From NCBI GenBank assembly GCA_036563645.1, contig DATCMA010000017.1:1-23518 (forward strand): a stretch of 23,518 nucleotides of DNA, given 5' to 3'. This DNA is from DATCMA01 sp036563645 (GTDB taxonomy: Bacteria; Actinomycetota; Actinomycetes; Mycobacteriales; Micromonosporaceae). The translations under genes and the position numbers were made by a program. Below are positions 1-7,256 of the stretch, piece by piece (position 1 is the first letter of the stretch; each line of letters opens with the position of its first letter). The notes under the pieces were generated by a model. That model saw only the letters and a program-made list of their open reading frames with translations, searched no databases and was not told the origin of the DNA.

Positions 1-1
1 A

Positions 2-145
2 GCCGTGCCACCACCACCAGCGGCCGCCAGCCCTCCGGAGCGGCCAGTGAACGTGCTCGGGCTACTGCTCATCGCCGCCGGAGTCATCCTCCTGCTCGCC
101 ACCGGCGCCGGCCTGATCATCTACCTCGCCCTCCGGCGACGATAA
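2..145 (+). CDS. C-terminal end of a membrane protein (5' truncated)
   Basis: The frame is open from the window edge to a TAA at 143-145. It encodes a proline/alanine-rich stretch, then one hydrophobic segment of about 24 residues beginning near NVLGLLLIAAG, and ends in a short basic tail (LRRR). This is the usual end of a single-pass actinobacterial membrane protein with an extracytoplasmic Pro-rich stalk and an inside-positive C-terminus. A GTG at 47 could start a tiny membrane peptide, but the Pro-rich frame is open upstream, so a truncated larger gene is more likely. A strong terminator follows directly. The function cannot be told from what is visible. Confidence 0.6.
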   Translation, partial: AVPPPPAAASPPERPVNVLGLLLIAAGVILLLATGAGLIIYLALRRR

Positions 146-164
146 CCACCGACTAGACCCCTCT

Positions 165-210
165 CGCCGGAGGGGCAGCTCCCGATCTCCGCTGCCCCTC
201 CGGCGTTTTT
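165..210 (+). terminator. Strong Rho-independent terminator
   Basis: A perfect 15-bp stem pairs 165-179 (CGCCGGAGGGGCAGC) with 191-205. The loop is 11 nt and TTTTT follows at 206-210. It lies 20 bp after the stop codon of the truncated membrane protein and isolates it from the Ohr-like gene. It is the only hairpin in the window with a clear T-tract. Confidence 0.93.
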
Positions 211-265
211 CTCAGCCAACCCGGGGTACCGGCAGCGGAGACCCGACGACCGAGAGGAATCGACG

Positions 266-688
266 ATGCCGGGATCGACCTGGGTGCACCGTGCCTCGGC
301 GACCGCGGAAGGCGGCCGGGTCCGCACCGACGACGGACAGTTCTCCGCCCGGCTCTCCTCGCCACTGGCCCCCGAGAGCACGGGTCTCACCCCGGAGCAG
401 CTCCTCGCCGCCGCCTTCGCCTCGTGCCTCCACCACGCGGCCGTCGAGGCCTCAACGGAGATCACCAACGAATCCCACACCGTGCAGGTCCGGGCCGAGG
501 CGCGACTGGAGCGAGACGCTGACGGGCGATACCGGGCGGATGTGCGGGCGAGCATTGGCTCAACCGGGCTCACTCCTGGGCAGCTCTCGTCGCTGGTCGC
601 GCACGCCGATCAGATCTGGCCGTTCTGCCGCAACGGCGAGTCACGGCACACATTGACCGTTGTGCCAGCAGCCCGCGAGACCCCATGA
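266..688 (+). CDS. Ohr/OsmC-family peroxidase-like protein, atypical second cysteine
   Basis: This 140-aa protein matches the Ohr/OsmC family, whose members reduce organic hydroperoxides in the cytoplasm with lipoyl-type dithiols. Visible family features are the N-terminal strand with GGR (Arg18), the motif LTPEQLLAAAFASC carrying Glu44 and the peroxidatic Cys54, and the C-terminal LVAHADQIWPFC segment. In Ohr proteins that last segment normally reads like AHQVCPYS, with the resolving cysteine before Pro. Here that position is Trp118 and a cysteine appears three residues later (Cys121). The length is normal for the family. AGAGGA (253-258) lies about 7 bases before the ATG. The gene sits alone between a terminator and an AT-rich gap. 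Family membership is secure; peroxidase activity is uncertain because of the changed resolving site. Confidence 0.85.
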   Translation: MPGSTWVHRASATAEGGRVRTDDGQFSARLSSPLAPESTGLTPEQLLAAAFASCLHHAAVEASTEITNESHTVQVRAEARLERDADGRYRADVRASIGSTGLTPGQLSSLVAHADQIWPFCRNGESRHTLTVVPAARETP

Positions 689-923
689 CCCGCCATTGAT
701 CCGGGAAATCATTTTTTCCAGGCAATATTTCGATACATCGTCTACGGCGCTGAGACCGAGATTTTGTCCTATGAAATCAGACTTATCCAGAATTCCCCTC
801 TTCACAATCCATTAACCAAATATCCCACGCACATCCTCACTGACTGATTCTCAGAGCATAGATGTGCGGGATTCCACACCCGCGGCGGGCCGCGGCGTGA
901 TAAATGCCGTTTAACCTCAGCGG
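689..923. other. AT-rich intergenic leader with inverted repeats
   Basis: This spacer is clearly richer in A and T than its surroundings, especially 700-860. It probably holds the promoter of the rightward secreted-protein gene. A possible weak promoter is TTGTCC near 765 with CAGAAT about 18 bases later. I see no gene in it. A 62-codon frame from ATG 904 has no domain, no Shine-Dalgarno sequence and overlaps the next gene, so it is not called. Confidence 0.5.
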
Positions 924-926
924 GTG
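828..926 (+). promoter_or_regulatory. Possible structured 5' leader overlapping the start codon
   Basis: Two inverted repeats lie in tandem. CGCACATC (828-835) pairs perfectly with GATGTGCG (861-868), and its loop contains a small CTGA/TCAG hairpin. CACCCGC (877-883) pairs with GCGGGTG (920-926). The second stem encloses a smaller hairpin (892-898 with 904-910, two wobbles, GATAA loop). The last stem includes the proposed GTG start at 924-926, so folding would hide the start. The sequence does not match the c-di-AMP (ydaO) riboswitch features I know. Function is inferred from geometry only. Confidence 0.35.
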
Positions 927-1754
927 CGGACGAAAAGGAGACCTCGACACGCCGCAGGTACCCCCGGACGAGTTCGGCGTCCCCTCGACCCCACACTCCC
1001 CAAGCAACCGCCGGGACGGCACCGCGCGCGCCGGCGGCACGACCCGCTCGGAATCCGCCGGACACGTGTCGCGGTCGCTCTCCGCTCGATGATCGCCATC
1101 ATCCTCACCGGCGGACTCGGATTCGTCGTCGCCGATGAAACCCACCACGGCTCCGAAGCCCGCCACATCAGTCCTGACCTGCACGAATCCGCCGCGCACC
1201 GGGAGGTGGCCGCCAACCGCCACGCCGCGTCCCGTGGCACGAGCCGCGCCACGCCGCAGGCTTCATCGACGGCACTCCCCTCGCGCACGCCGAGCCCCAG
1301 CCCGACGGTGAAACGGGTCGCGCCGGTCGCCGGGCTCACCGAAGCGCAGATGGAGAACGCGCGCATCATCGTGGAGGTCGGGCTCAAACGCGGAATTCCC
1401 CGATACGGGCTCATCATCGCGGTGGCGACCGCGATGCAGGAGAGTAATCTCCTCAACCTCGCGAACGGCGCGGTCCCCGAATCGACGCGATACCCCCACC
1501 AAGGAATTGGGTGGGACCACGACTCGGTCGGGCTCTTCCAACAGCGCAGCAGCACCGGTTGGGGGCCCGTACGGGACCTCATGAGACCTGAATACGCGGC
1601 GGAGAAGTTTTTCGCGGCGCTGGAGGCGGTGCCGAACTGGCAGCGGCTCAGCCTCACGCAGGCCGCGCAGGCGGTGCAGAAATCGGCGTTTCCCAACGCC
1701 TACGCCCGACACGAGTCGCGTGCCACCGCCGTGGTCGACGCCCTTCTCCCCTAA
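924..1754 (+). CDS. Membrane-anchored lysozyme-like (transglycosylase-fold) protein
   Basis: This 276-aa protein has a very basic N-terminus (residues 1-54), one hydrophobic segment (about 55-70) that would act as anchor or signal, a Ser/Thr/Pro-rich linker (about 100-130) and a conserved C-terminal domain (about 137-276). The domain reads ARIIVEVGLKRGIPRYG, then VATAMQESNLLNLAN and HDSVGLFQQR. This arrangement is common in secreted actinobacterial proteins and resembles soluble lytic transglycosylase or lysozyme folds. Glu173 in the QES motif is the candidate catalytic acid. A role in peptidoglycan turnover is inferred. The start is uncertain: GTG 924 has no clear ribosome-binding site, AAGGAGA at 936-942 lies inside the frame, and ATG 1089 would begin directly at the hydrophobic segment. 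It has its own leader and faces the HdeD-like gene convergently. Confidence 0.72.
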   Translation: MRTKRRPRHAAGTPGRVRRPLDPTLPKQPPGRHRARRRHDPLGIRRTRVAVALRSMIAIILTGGLGFVVADETHHGSEARHISPDLHESAAHREVAANRHAASRGTSRATPQASSTALPSRTPSPSPTVKRVAPVAGLTEAQMENARIIVEVGLKRGIPRYGLIIAVATAMQESNLLNLANGAVPESTRYPHQGIGWDHDSVGLFQQRSSTGWGPVRDLMRPEYAAEKFFAALEAVPNWQRLSLTQAAQAVQKSAFPNAYARHESRATAVVDALLP

Positions 1755-1837
1755 CGGCATCACCTCCCCGGTCCCGCGTCCATCCTCCCGCGTCGGGGGC
1801 CACATGGCGTGCGTATGGGAGAAGTTCACTGTGCGGC

Positions 1838-2392
1838 TCATGAGGATCGGGGTGTGGCGGCGGTCTGATCCGGCACCGCCCGGCGCTGACGTACCCCGTC
1901 CGTCAGCATGAGTGCCCCGCTCACCAAGCCCACCGCCCCTAGCACACGGGCGATGGCGAGTGCCCCCGCGGTGGGCAACACGATGACCAGCACCCCCGCG
2001 GCGATCGAGACCGCACCCGTGATCGCGAGCAGCCAATGCCCGCCCTGCTGGGACGCGGACCAGAGGTCCGCGAGGCCGGTAGCGACCGCCCAGGCACCGG
2101 CGAGCATGACCAACACCCACAGCGTGATCTCCGGCCATAGCAGCGTCGCCAGGCCAGCGACCAACCCCACCGAAGCGCCGATCACCCGCGGGGCCTTGTG
2201 CCGGATCCGGTCGCCGAATTCGCCGTCGCGCCACACCGTCTCGATCAGCAGGAGGAGGCTCGTCACCGCGGCGAACGCCCCGAAGAGCAGAGCGATGGCG
2301 TAGACGGTGAGTCGTGGCCAGAAGATGGCCAACACACCGAACGCGATGGCGAATACGCCCCGCGCGATGCGGGTGCCGCCGATAGGCCTCAT
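1838..2392 (-). CDS. HdeD-like (DUF308) acid-resistance membrane protein
   Basis: This 184-aa protein consists of about six membrane segments in three hairpin-like pairs: roughly residues 10-26 and 29-50, 67-85 and 88-107, 118-137 and 139-160. The recurring pattern of a small-residue helix, then W/LP, then a second helix (AIFWPRLTVYAIALLFGAF, TLLWPEITLW, VIVLPTAGALAIARVLG) is the HdeD/DUF308 repeat. HdeD supports acid resistance in Escherichia coli; the actinobacterial role is not established. ATG 2392 is preceded by GGAGGTGA at 6-bp spacing, which decides against a start further upstream. It lies 76 bp downstream of the peroxiredoxin on the same strand and may be cotranscribed with it. Confidence 0.85.
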   Translation of the reverse strand: MRPIGGTRIARGVFAIAFGVLAIFWPRLTVYAIALLFGAFAAVTSLLLLIETVWRDGEFGDRIRHKAPRVIGASVGLVAGLATLLWPEITLWVLVMLAGAWAVATGLADLWSASQQGGHWLLAITGAVSIAAGVLVIVLPTAGALAIARVLGAVGLVSGALMLTDGVRQRRAVPDQTAATPRSS

Positions 2393-2468
2393 GCCGTTCA
2401 CCTCCGGTCCGGCACGGACGCCACGGGCCGCGTTGCGGCTGTCCACGAGATCGGCCGCACGTCGCAGA

Positions 2469-2978
2469 TCACCACCGGGACGGCCGCGCCATGGCCACAG
2501 GACGACACCCCAGTGATTCCACCGCGGTCAGGATCGGTTCCACTCCCGGATTCACGTCGGGGGGCGAGACGTGGCTGTATACCACCGTGCCGGAGGGCTC
2601 GATGAGGAACAACGCCCTTTCACATATTTTGTCCGCTATGCGATAAACGCCGTACTGTCGCGCCACCGCACCCCGAGGCCGATGATCCGCGAGCAGGTTG
2701 AATCGGATACCCCATCGGCGGGCCAAGGCGCGGTGTGACCAGACGCTGTCCGTCGAAATCCCCAGGACGACCACACCGAGCTCGTGAAACTCGGGCATGA
2801 CCGTCTGATACGAGGCGAGCTGTTCGCCGCACCCGTAGCGCCAGTCGCCGGGATAGAACACCAAGACGACTGGCCGGCCGCGCAGCGACGCCAACGACAC
2901 CGTCCCATCCGGTGTCGCGGGCAAGGTGAAATCGGGAGCCGTCGTTCCCGGCAATGGAACGTCGGTGCCGCGAATCAT
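2469..2978 (-). CDS. Peroxiredoxin (AhpC/TSA family) with altered active-site motif
   Basis: This 169-aa protein has a thioredoxin-like fold of the AhpC/TSA type: APDFTLPATPDGTVSLASL at the N-terminus, the active-site loop VFYPGDWRYGCGEQ around Cys50, GISTDSVWSHRALA, LLADHRPRGAVARQYGVYR, and RALFLIEPSGTVVYSHVSP with the conserved Arg121. Such enzymes reduce hydrogen or alkyl peroxides through the peroxidatic cysteine. The usual PxxxT/SxxC motif is PGDWRYGC here, so the Thr/Ser that orients the peroxide is Arg47. Cys119 and Cys157 are the only other cysteines and could act as resolving residues. The ATG is the only ATG in frame before a TAG 21 bp upstream, and its ribosome-binding site is weak. 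It is divergent from the LuxR regulator and upstream of the HdeD-like gene. Confidence 0.87.
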   Translation of the reverse strand: MIRGTDVPLPGTTAPDFTLPATPDGTVSLASLRGRPVVLVFYPGDWRYGCGEQLASYQTVMPEFHELGVVVLGISTDSVWSHRALARRWGIRFNLLADHRPRGAVARQYGVYRIADKICERALFLIEPSGTVVYSHVSPPDVNPGVEPILTAVESLGCRPVAMARPSRW

Positions 2979-3153
2979 GCGCCGATCGTCGGGGCGCTAC
3001 GGGTGAACGGGGCTCACCCCCTTCGGATGGTCCGCGTCCGGCGGCGGATCGGACGACACGTTAATTCCCCCGCGTTCAGGGAACGCGGCGACCGACGCGC
3101 CACGGCCTTCGCGCGTCGACCACGCCACCACACGCGGAAGGGAACGGTGTCTG
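2979..3153. promoter_or_regulatory. Divergent intergenic region (peroxiredoxin / LuxR)
   Basis: These 175 bp separate the leftward peroxiredoxin from the rightward MalT-type regulator and must hold both promoters. GGAAGGGA at 3136-3143 is the likely, rather distant, ribosome-binding site for the regulator. I found no confident -35/-10 pair or long palindrome. The arrangement makes control of the peroxiredoxin by the adjacent regulator possible but unproven. Confidence 0.35.
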
Positions 3154-5853
3154 ATGCGCACAGCCGGCCAGGATTCGTCGACCCGGGAGGCCTCACCGCG
3201 AATCATCGCGAAGGTCACCACATCCCCGCTGGTCCCGCCCGGCACCCCGACCGCCGCGGCCGGCGAGCCGCTGTTGTTGTCGTCGAAGCTCACCGTTCCT
3301 GACCCGCCGGCCACCATGGTGGAGCGTCCTCGGCTGATCGAGACGCTGCGGGCCGGCGCGAACCGCGCGGTCACCCTGCTCGTCGCGCCGGCGGGATGGG
3401 GTAAGACCGCGCTGCTCAGCTCGTGGATCGCGGAGCACGCGCCGAAACGCACCTCGTGGCTCACGGTCGAGGCCACCGATGACGCTCCGACCTTCTGGTC
3501 GTACCTGGCCGCCGCGGTCACCGCGCACCTGCCAGCCCGGCTCCGGGCCCCAGCGGTCGCGGATGACACGTTCCTCGCCCGGCTCGCCGCCACGCTCGCC
3601 GCGCTGCCCGACCCGGTGGTGGTGGTCCTCGACGACTTCCACCTCATGGCCGATCCGTCCGTGCCCCGGGGATTGGAGTTCCTGCTCCGGCACAGCAAAG
3701 GCCGGCTGCGACTCGTCATCGCCGCCCGGTCGGCGCCCGACCTGCCGCTCCATCGGTGGCGGCTGACCGGTGACCTCACCGAACTCCGTGCCGCGGACCT
3801 CGCCTTCACGCGGGAGGAGACCGCCGAGCTGCTGCGGCGGCACGGCCTTGAGCTGTCGGAGTCCTTCGTTCGCGACGTGCACGCCCGCGCGGAGGGCTGG
3901 CCCGCCGGTCTCCGACTGGCCGCGCTGGCCCTCCGGGACAACCCGGCACACCGCACCGCCACCGTCACCGGAGACTTGCCGGCGATCGCCGAGTACCTCG
4001 CCGCGGAGCTGCTCGCGCCCCTCCCCGCGGAGCTGCGCGACCTCCTGCGCCGCACCGCGGTCCTCGAGCGCTTCTGCGCGAGCTCCGCGGACGCTCTCAC
4101 CGGCGGCCACGACAGCGATCGGCTGCTCGCGGCCGTCGCCGAAGAGGCCCGCGGTTTTCTCGTGCCGATCGATGGCCAACCCGGGTGGTACCGCTGCCAC
4201 CGCCTGCTCGGTGATCACTTGTACAGCGAGTTGTGCCGCCAGCACCCCACCGACGTCGCGGGCCTCCATCGCCGCGCCGCGCACTGGTACGGGGAACACG
4301 GGATGCCGGTCGCCGCGGTGCGCCACGCGCTCGCGGCGCGAGACTGGGCGGCCGCAGCGGCGCGGATGACGGACATCTGGCCGTACGTGGTCATCTGTGG
4401 CCACGACGAGACACTGCGCACGCCGCTTGCGGCCCCGCCAGCGGAGGTGGTACGCGGGTATCCGCTGCTCGCGGTGGCGTACGCGGCCGATCGGATCGAC
4501 ATCGGCGACTATGACGGCGCGCTGGAGCACCTGCGCCACGCGCAGCGGCACCTGCACGCTGACGGCGAGACGACGATGACGTCGGCTCTCGCGGCGGTCC
4601 AGCTCGTCAACGCCACGCTCGCCGGGGAACTCCCCGAGGCCGTTCGCGAAGCGGAGGAGGTGTCCACGCGGGCGGCCCTCACCCCGGAGCCCGTCGCGAC
4701 CTACCTCCGGGTCATCGCCGCGACCGCTCTCGGTGAGGCCCGCTTCGCCCACGGGGATCTCTCCGGGGCGCGGCGCGCCTGCGTCGAGGCGGTGACCGCC
4801 GCGGCGGCGTCGGGATGGTCGTGTGCCGAGCGGCGCGCCCGCGGCTGGCTGGCCCTCGTCGACGCCGTCACCGGTGACCTCAGGAGAGCCGAGGAGGCGG
4901 CGCGTGGCGCGCTCGCGGGCGAGCCGTGCCCCGGGCGGCGCTGCGTGGGGCACGCAGCCGCGGCCCACCTCGCCCTCGCCTGGATCGCCCAGGACCGCGA
5001 GCGGCGCGCCGACGCGGATCGCGAGCTGGCCCGGGCCGCTGAGCTGGCGACGTCCCCCGTGCTCACCACCGCCATCGCGCTCGTGCGCGCTCGCGCCGTC
5101 GCCGCCGAGGATCTCGACCGCGCCCGGGAGCTGCTCGTCGCGGCACGGCGGCGTCGCCCCGAAGCGTGGCGCGGCAACCACCTCGACACCTCGTTGATCG
5201 CCACCGAGGCCCAGGTCCGCGTCGCCCACGGCGATGTCGACACCGCGCGGGAGCTGCTCACCGACGCCCTCGCCCACCATCCCCGACCGGAGCTGGCGGT
5301 GGCGCTCGCCCAGCTCCACGTCCGTGCCGGCGACCCGGCCGCGGCCGTCGCCGCCCTCCCCGATGGCGCGTCCGGCGATACCGTCGCGCTGCCCACCCGC
5401 CTCGCCGCGATCACCACGGAGGCTGCGGCGCGCAGCGCGCTCGGTGAGCGGCGACGCGCGCACCAGCTCCTGGAGGAGGCGCTCGACCTCGCCTCGGCGC
5501 ACGGGGGCCATCGCCGGGTGTTCACCCAGGGGGGAGCGGAGGTGCGCGCGCTGCTCGCCGACCACCTCGATACCGGCACGGCCCATCGGGCGACGGTCAC
5601 GGAGATCCTGGACTCGACAGCCCCCGACAAGGAGGAGCGCACGGCTCCTCCCGGGCTCACCGAGCCGCTGACGGAACGGGAGTTGACAATCCTGCGCTAC
5701 CTGCAGAGCTCGCTGTCCAACGGTGAGATCGCCGCGGAGCTATTCCTCTCGGTGAACACCGTCAAGACGCACGTCCGCAACATCTACCAGAAACTCGGTG
5801 CGCCCCGGCGCCGGGACGCGGTGCGACGGGCCCGCGAGCTGCGCCTGCTCTAA
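3154..5853 (+). CDS. MalT-type LuxR-family ATPase regulator (LAL/STAND)
   Basis: This 899-aa protein has the architecture of large ATP-binding LuxR regulators. There is an N-terminal STAND NTPase with Walker A APAGWGKT (78-85) and Walker B VVVVLDDFHL (155-164), then a winged-helix-like region with RAEGWPAGLRLAALAL near residue 250. A long helical TPR-like sensor region covers about 360-800. The C-terminal LuxR HTH (about 833-899) reads LTERELTILRYLQSSLSNGEIAAELFLSVNTVKTHVRNIYQKL in overlapping pieces. Relatives such as MalT bind ATP and an inducer, oligomerise and activate transcription. The inducer here is unknown. The length is typical and the frame is intact. The triple-BON gene starts 46 bp downstream and may be cotranscribed; the divergent peroxiredoxin is another possible target. 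Confidence 0.93.
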   Translation: MRTAGQDSSTREASPRIIAKVTTSPLVPPGTPTAAAGEPLLLSSKLTVPDPPATMVERPRLIETLRAGANRAVTLLVAPAGWGKTALLSSWIAEHAPKRTSWLTVEATDDAPTFWSYLAAAVTAHLPARLRAPAVADDTFLARLAATLAALPDPVVVVLDDFHLMADPSVPRGLEFLLRHSKGRLRLVIAARSAPDLPLHRWRLTGDLTELRAADLAFTREETAELLRRHGLELSESFVRDVHARAEGWPAGLRLAALALRDNPAHRTATVTGDLPAIAEYLAAELLAPLPAELRDLLRRTAVLERFCASSADALTGGHDSDRLLAAVAEEARGFLVPIDGQPGWYRCHRLLGDHLYSELCRQHPTDVAGLHRRAAHWYGEHGMPVAAVRHALAARDWAAAAARMTDIWPYVVICGHDETLRTPLAAPPAEVVRGYPLLAVAYAADRIDIGDYDGALEHLRHAQRHLHADGETTMTSALAAVQLVNATLAGELPEAVREAEEVSTRAALTPEPVATYLRVIAATALGEARFAHGDLSGARRACVEAVTAAAASGWSCAERRARGWLALVDAVTGDLRRAEEAARGALAGEPCPGRRCVGHAAAAHLALAWIAQDRERRADADRELARAAELATSPVLTTAIALVRARAVAAEDLDRARELLVAARRRRPEAWRGNHLDTSLIATEAQVRVAHGDVDTARELLTDALAHHPRPELAVALAQLHVRAGDPAAAVAALPDGASGDTVALPTRLAAITTEAAARSALGERRRAHQLLEEALDLASAHGGHRRVFTQGGAEVRALLADHLDTGTAHRATVTEILDSTAPDKEERTAPPGLTEPLTERELTILRYLQSSLSNGEIAAELFLSVNTVKTHVRNIYQKLGAPRRRDAVRRARELRLL

Positions 5854-5899
5854 GGCACGCCGGCTCTGAGGGCACGCCCAGGGCAACGGGGAGAGCGTC

Positions 5900-6577
5900 A
5901 TGGTCGATCCGGAGGCGCCGTCCGACGAGGAGATCCACCAGCGGGTCCTCGCGGCGCTGCGGCAGGAGGCCACGGTGCCCCCGAACGCCATCGGTGTCAC
6001 CGTGCGGGATGGCGTCGTCACCCTCGTGGGGCTGGTCGATACCTACGGCACCAAGTGGGCGGCGGAGCGTACCGCGCACCGGGTCCCGGGCGTCGCCGCG
6101 GTCGCCAACGACATCGAAGTGCGCCTGCCCCACGCCGCGCGCCGCACCGACGCCGAGCTCGCCGCGGACGCTGTCCGGGCCTTGGCGCGAGACGCCTTCG
6201 TTCCCATCGAACGGCTCGATGTCACCGTCGCCGGTGGCTGGCTCACGCTCAAAGGCGAGGTGGAGTGGGAGTTTCAGCGGGAGGCCGCGGAACGCGCGGT
6301 GCGCCGCCTGGCGGGCGTCCGCGGCCTCTCCAACGTGATAGAAGTCCGCCCGCGCATCAACCCCTCCCCCACCGAACTGCGCCATCAGCTCGCCACCGCC
6401 CTGGGCCGCGACGCCGGGACCGATCCCTCGGGGATCACGGTGGAGACCGACGGCGGCACGGTGATTCTCCGGGGGACCGTGCGGTCGTGGTCCGCACGCG
6501 AGAGAGCCGAACGGATTTCGCGGCGCGTACCGGGTGTCACCGCGGTCGAGAACCGGATCGTGGTCGATCCCGACTAG
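5900..6577 (+). CDS. Triple BON-domain protein
   Basis: This 225-aa protein is almost entirely three BON domains in tandem, at about residues 8-76, 85-153 and 158-224. Each has the family pattern: a helix, then a strand pair such as VTVRDGVVTLVGLVDT, VTVAGGWLTLKGEVEW or VETDGGTVILRGTVRS, a second helix rich in Ala/Glu/Arg, and VPGVxxVxNxI at the end. BON domains are thought to bind phospholipid surfaces or small ligands. No signal peptide or membrane segment is visible, so a cytoplasmic or membrane-associated place is likely. GGGGAGAG lies just upstream of the ATG. It follows the LuxR regulator by 46 bp. Comparable BON proteins occur in actinobacterial stress loci; the role here is inferred. 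Confidence 0.88.
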   Translation: MVDPEAPSDEEIHQRVLAALRQEATVPPNAIGVTVRDGVVTLVGLVDTYGTKWAAERTAHRVPGVAAVANDIEVRLPHAARRTDAELAADAVRALARDAFVPIERLDVTVAGGWLTLKGEVEWEFQREAAERAVRRLAGVRGLSNVIEVRPRINPSPTELRHQLATALGRDAGTDPSGITVETDGGTVILRGTVRSWSARERAERISRRVPGVTAVENRIVVDPD

Positions 6578-6646
6578 CGCGCGCCCGCCCCCGCGCCGCC
6601 GTCACCTCCGAAGTGGATAGTCAAGGACGCGTCGCCGGCACACCGG

Positions 6647-6973
6647 TCAGTGCGGCCAGTAGTCCGCGTCGACGACGTCGGCGACCGGCTCGTCGACGGG
6701 CTGAGTCCGGGCTGCCCCCGCGGAGACCCGGCTGCACGTCTCGCCCGCTGGGGTCTCCCGGGCACACAAGATCGTCTCGAGGCGACGCAGCTCGTCGATG
6801 AGCATCTGGATGCGCTCCGGCGGGCCGTTCTCCTGCACCGCCTGCCGGGCGTCGGCGACGAGCGTCCACGCTCGTGCCTGCTCGTCCTCCGGCGCGGACT
6901 CCGTGATTTGACCGAGCCAGTAGGCGATGCGATCAGCCAGCTCCTCCAGTTCCCTCGGTCGGTGATCGGTCAT
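6647..6973 (-). CDS. Small helical protein resembling the DnaK C-terminal lid
   Basis: This 108-aa protein begins at ATG 6973, which is preceded by GGAGGAG at 7-bp spacing; the longer frame upstream lacks such a site. Residues about 8-72 are predicted helical and read like the Hsp70 substrate-lid bundle, with LADRIAYWLGQI, then acidic, DARQAV, then IQMLIDELRRLETIL. A low-complexity linker follows, and the end VADVVDADYWPH recalls the VVDAE tail of actinobacterial DnaK. There is no ATPase domain, and no DnaK gene is in the window. The resemblance is my reading of sequence pattern and has not been tested by alignment; an unrelated helical protein is possible. It is transcribed leftward, downstream of the DUF2267 fusion. 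Confidence 0.7.
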   Translation of the reverse strand: MTDHRPRELEELADRIAYWLGQITESAPEDEQARAWTLVADARQAVQENGPPERIQMLIDELRRLETILCARETPAGETCSRVSAGAARTQPVDEPVADVVDADYWPH

Positions 6974-7133
6974 ATCAGCACTCCTCCCCACCCGTGTCGG
7001 TCGTGCCAGTCGACGCGCTGGTCATCGCCAGCGGTGTCGGTGTGAGCGCGACTCGTCCCGATCGGATGAGCCGTCTTGCGATGTCGGCAACTCCTCCGAC
7101 CCGCGGGCGGGCCTGGAGGACCCGTGGTAGCTT

Positions 7134-7162
7134 CAGTCGCGGTGTCGGCCGCGCCGCGACTG
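7134..7162. repeat. 9-bp inverted repeat, possible terminator
   Basis: CAGTCGCGG (7134-7142) pairs perfectly with CCGCGACTG (7154-7162) across 11 bases. It sits between two leftward genes, about 95 bp after the DUF2267 stop and 160 bp before the next start. No T-tract follows on either strand. It could be a weak terminator or part of the leader of the helical-protein gene. Confidence 0.4.
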
Positions 7163-7256
7163 GTGGGCGTTCGTCTCTCGTCTTTGCGGGGGTGGGACGA
7201 GGACACGACTGGTGCGGACGCGGCCGACGTCCTTTGTGATGGGTGTTACTCCCCAT

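Noticed and set aside
828..926. c-di-AMP (ydaO) riboswitch upstream of the wall-protein gene
   Set aside because: The position fits, but I could not find the conserved sequence blocks of that riboswitch, so only a generic structured leader is reported.
904..1092. 62-codon frame from ATG 904 overlapping the wall-protein gene
   Set aside because: It has no ribosome-binding site, no domain and a Ser/Arg/Gly-rich composition typical of a shadow frame.
3193..5586. Long leftward open frame opposite the LuxR regulator
   Set aside because: It is antisense to a protein with clear Walker motifs and HTH; its product has no domain and results from high GC.
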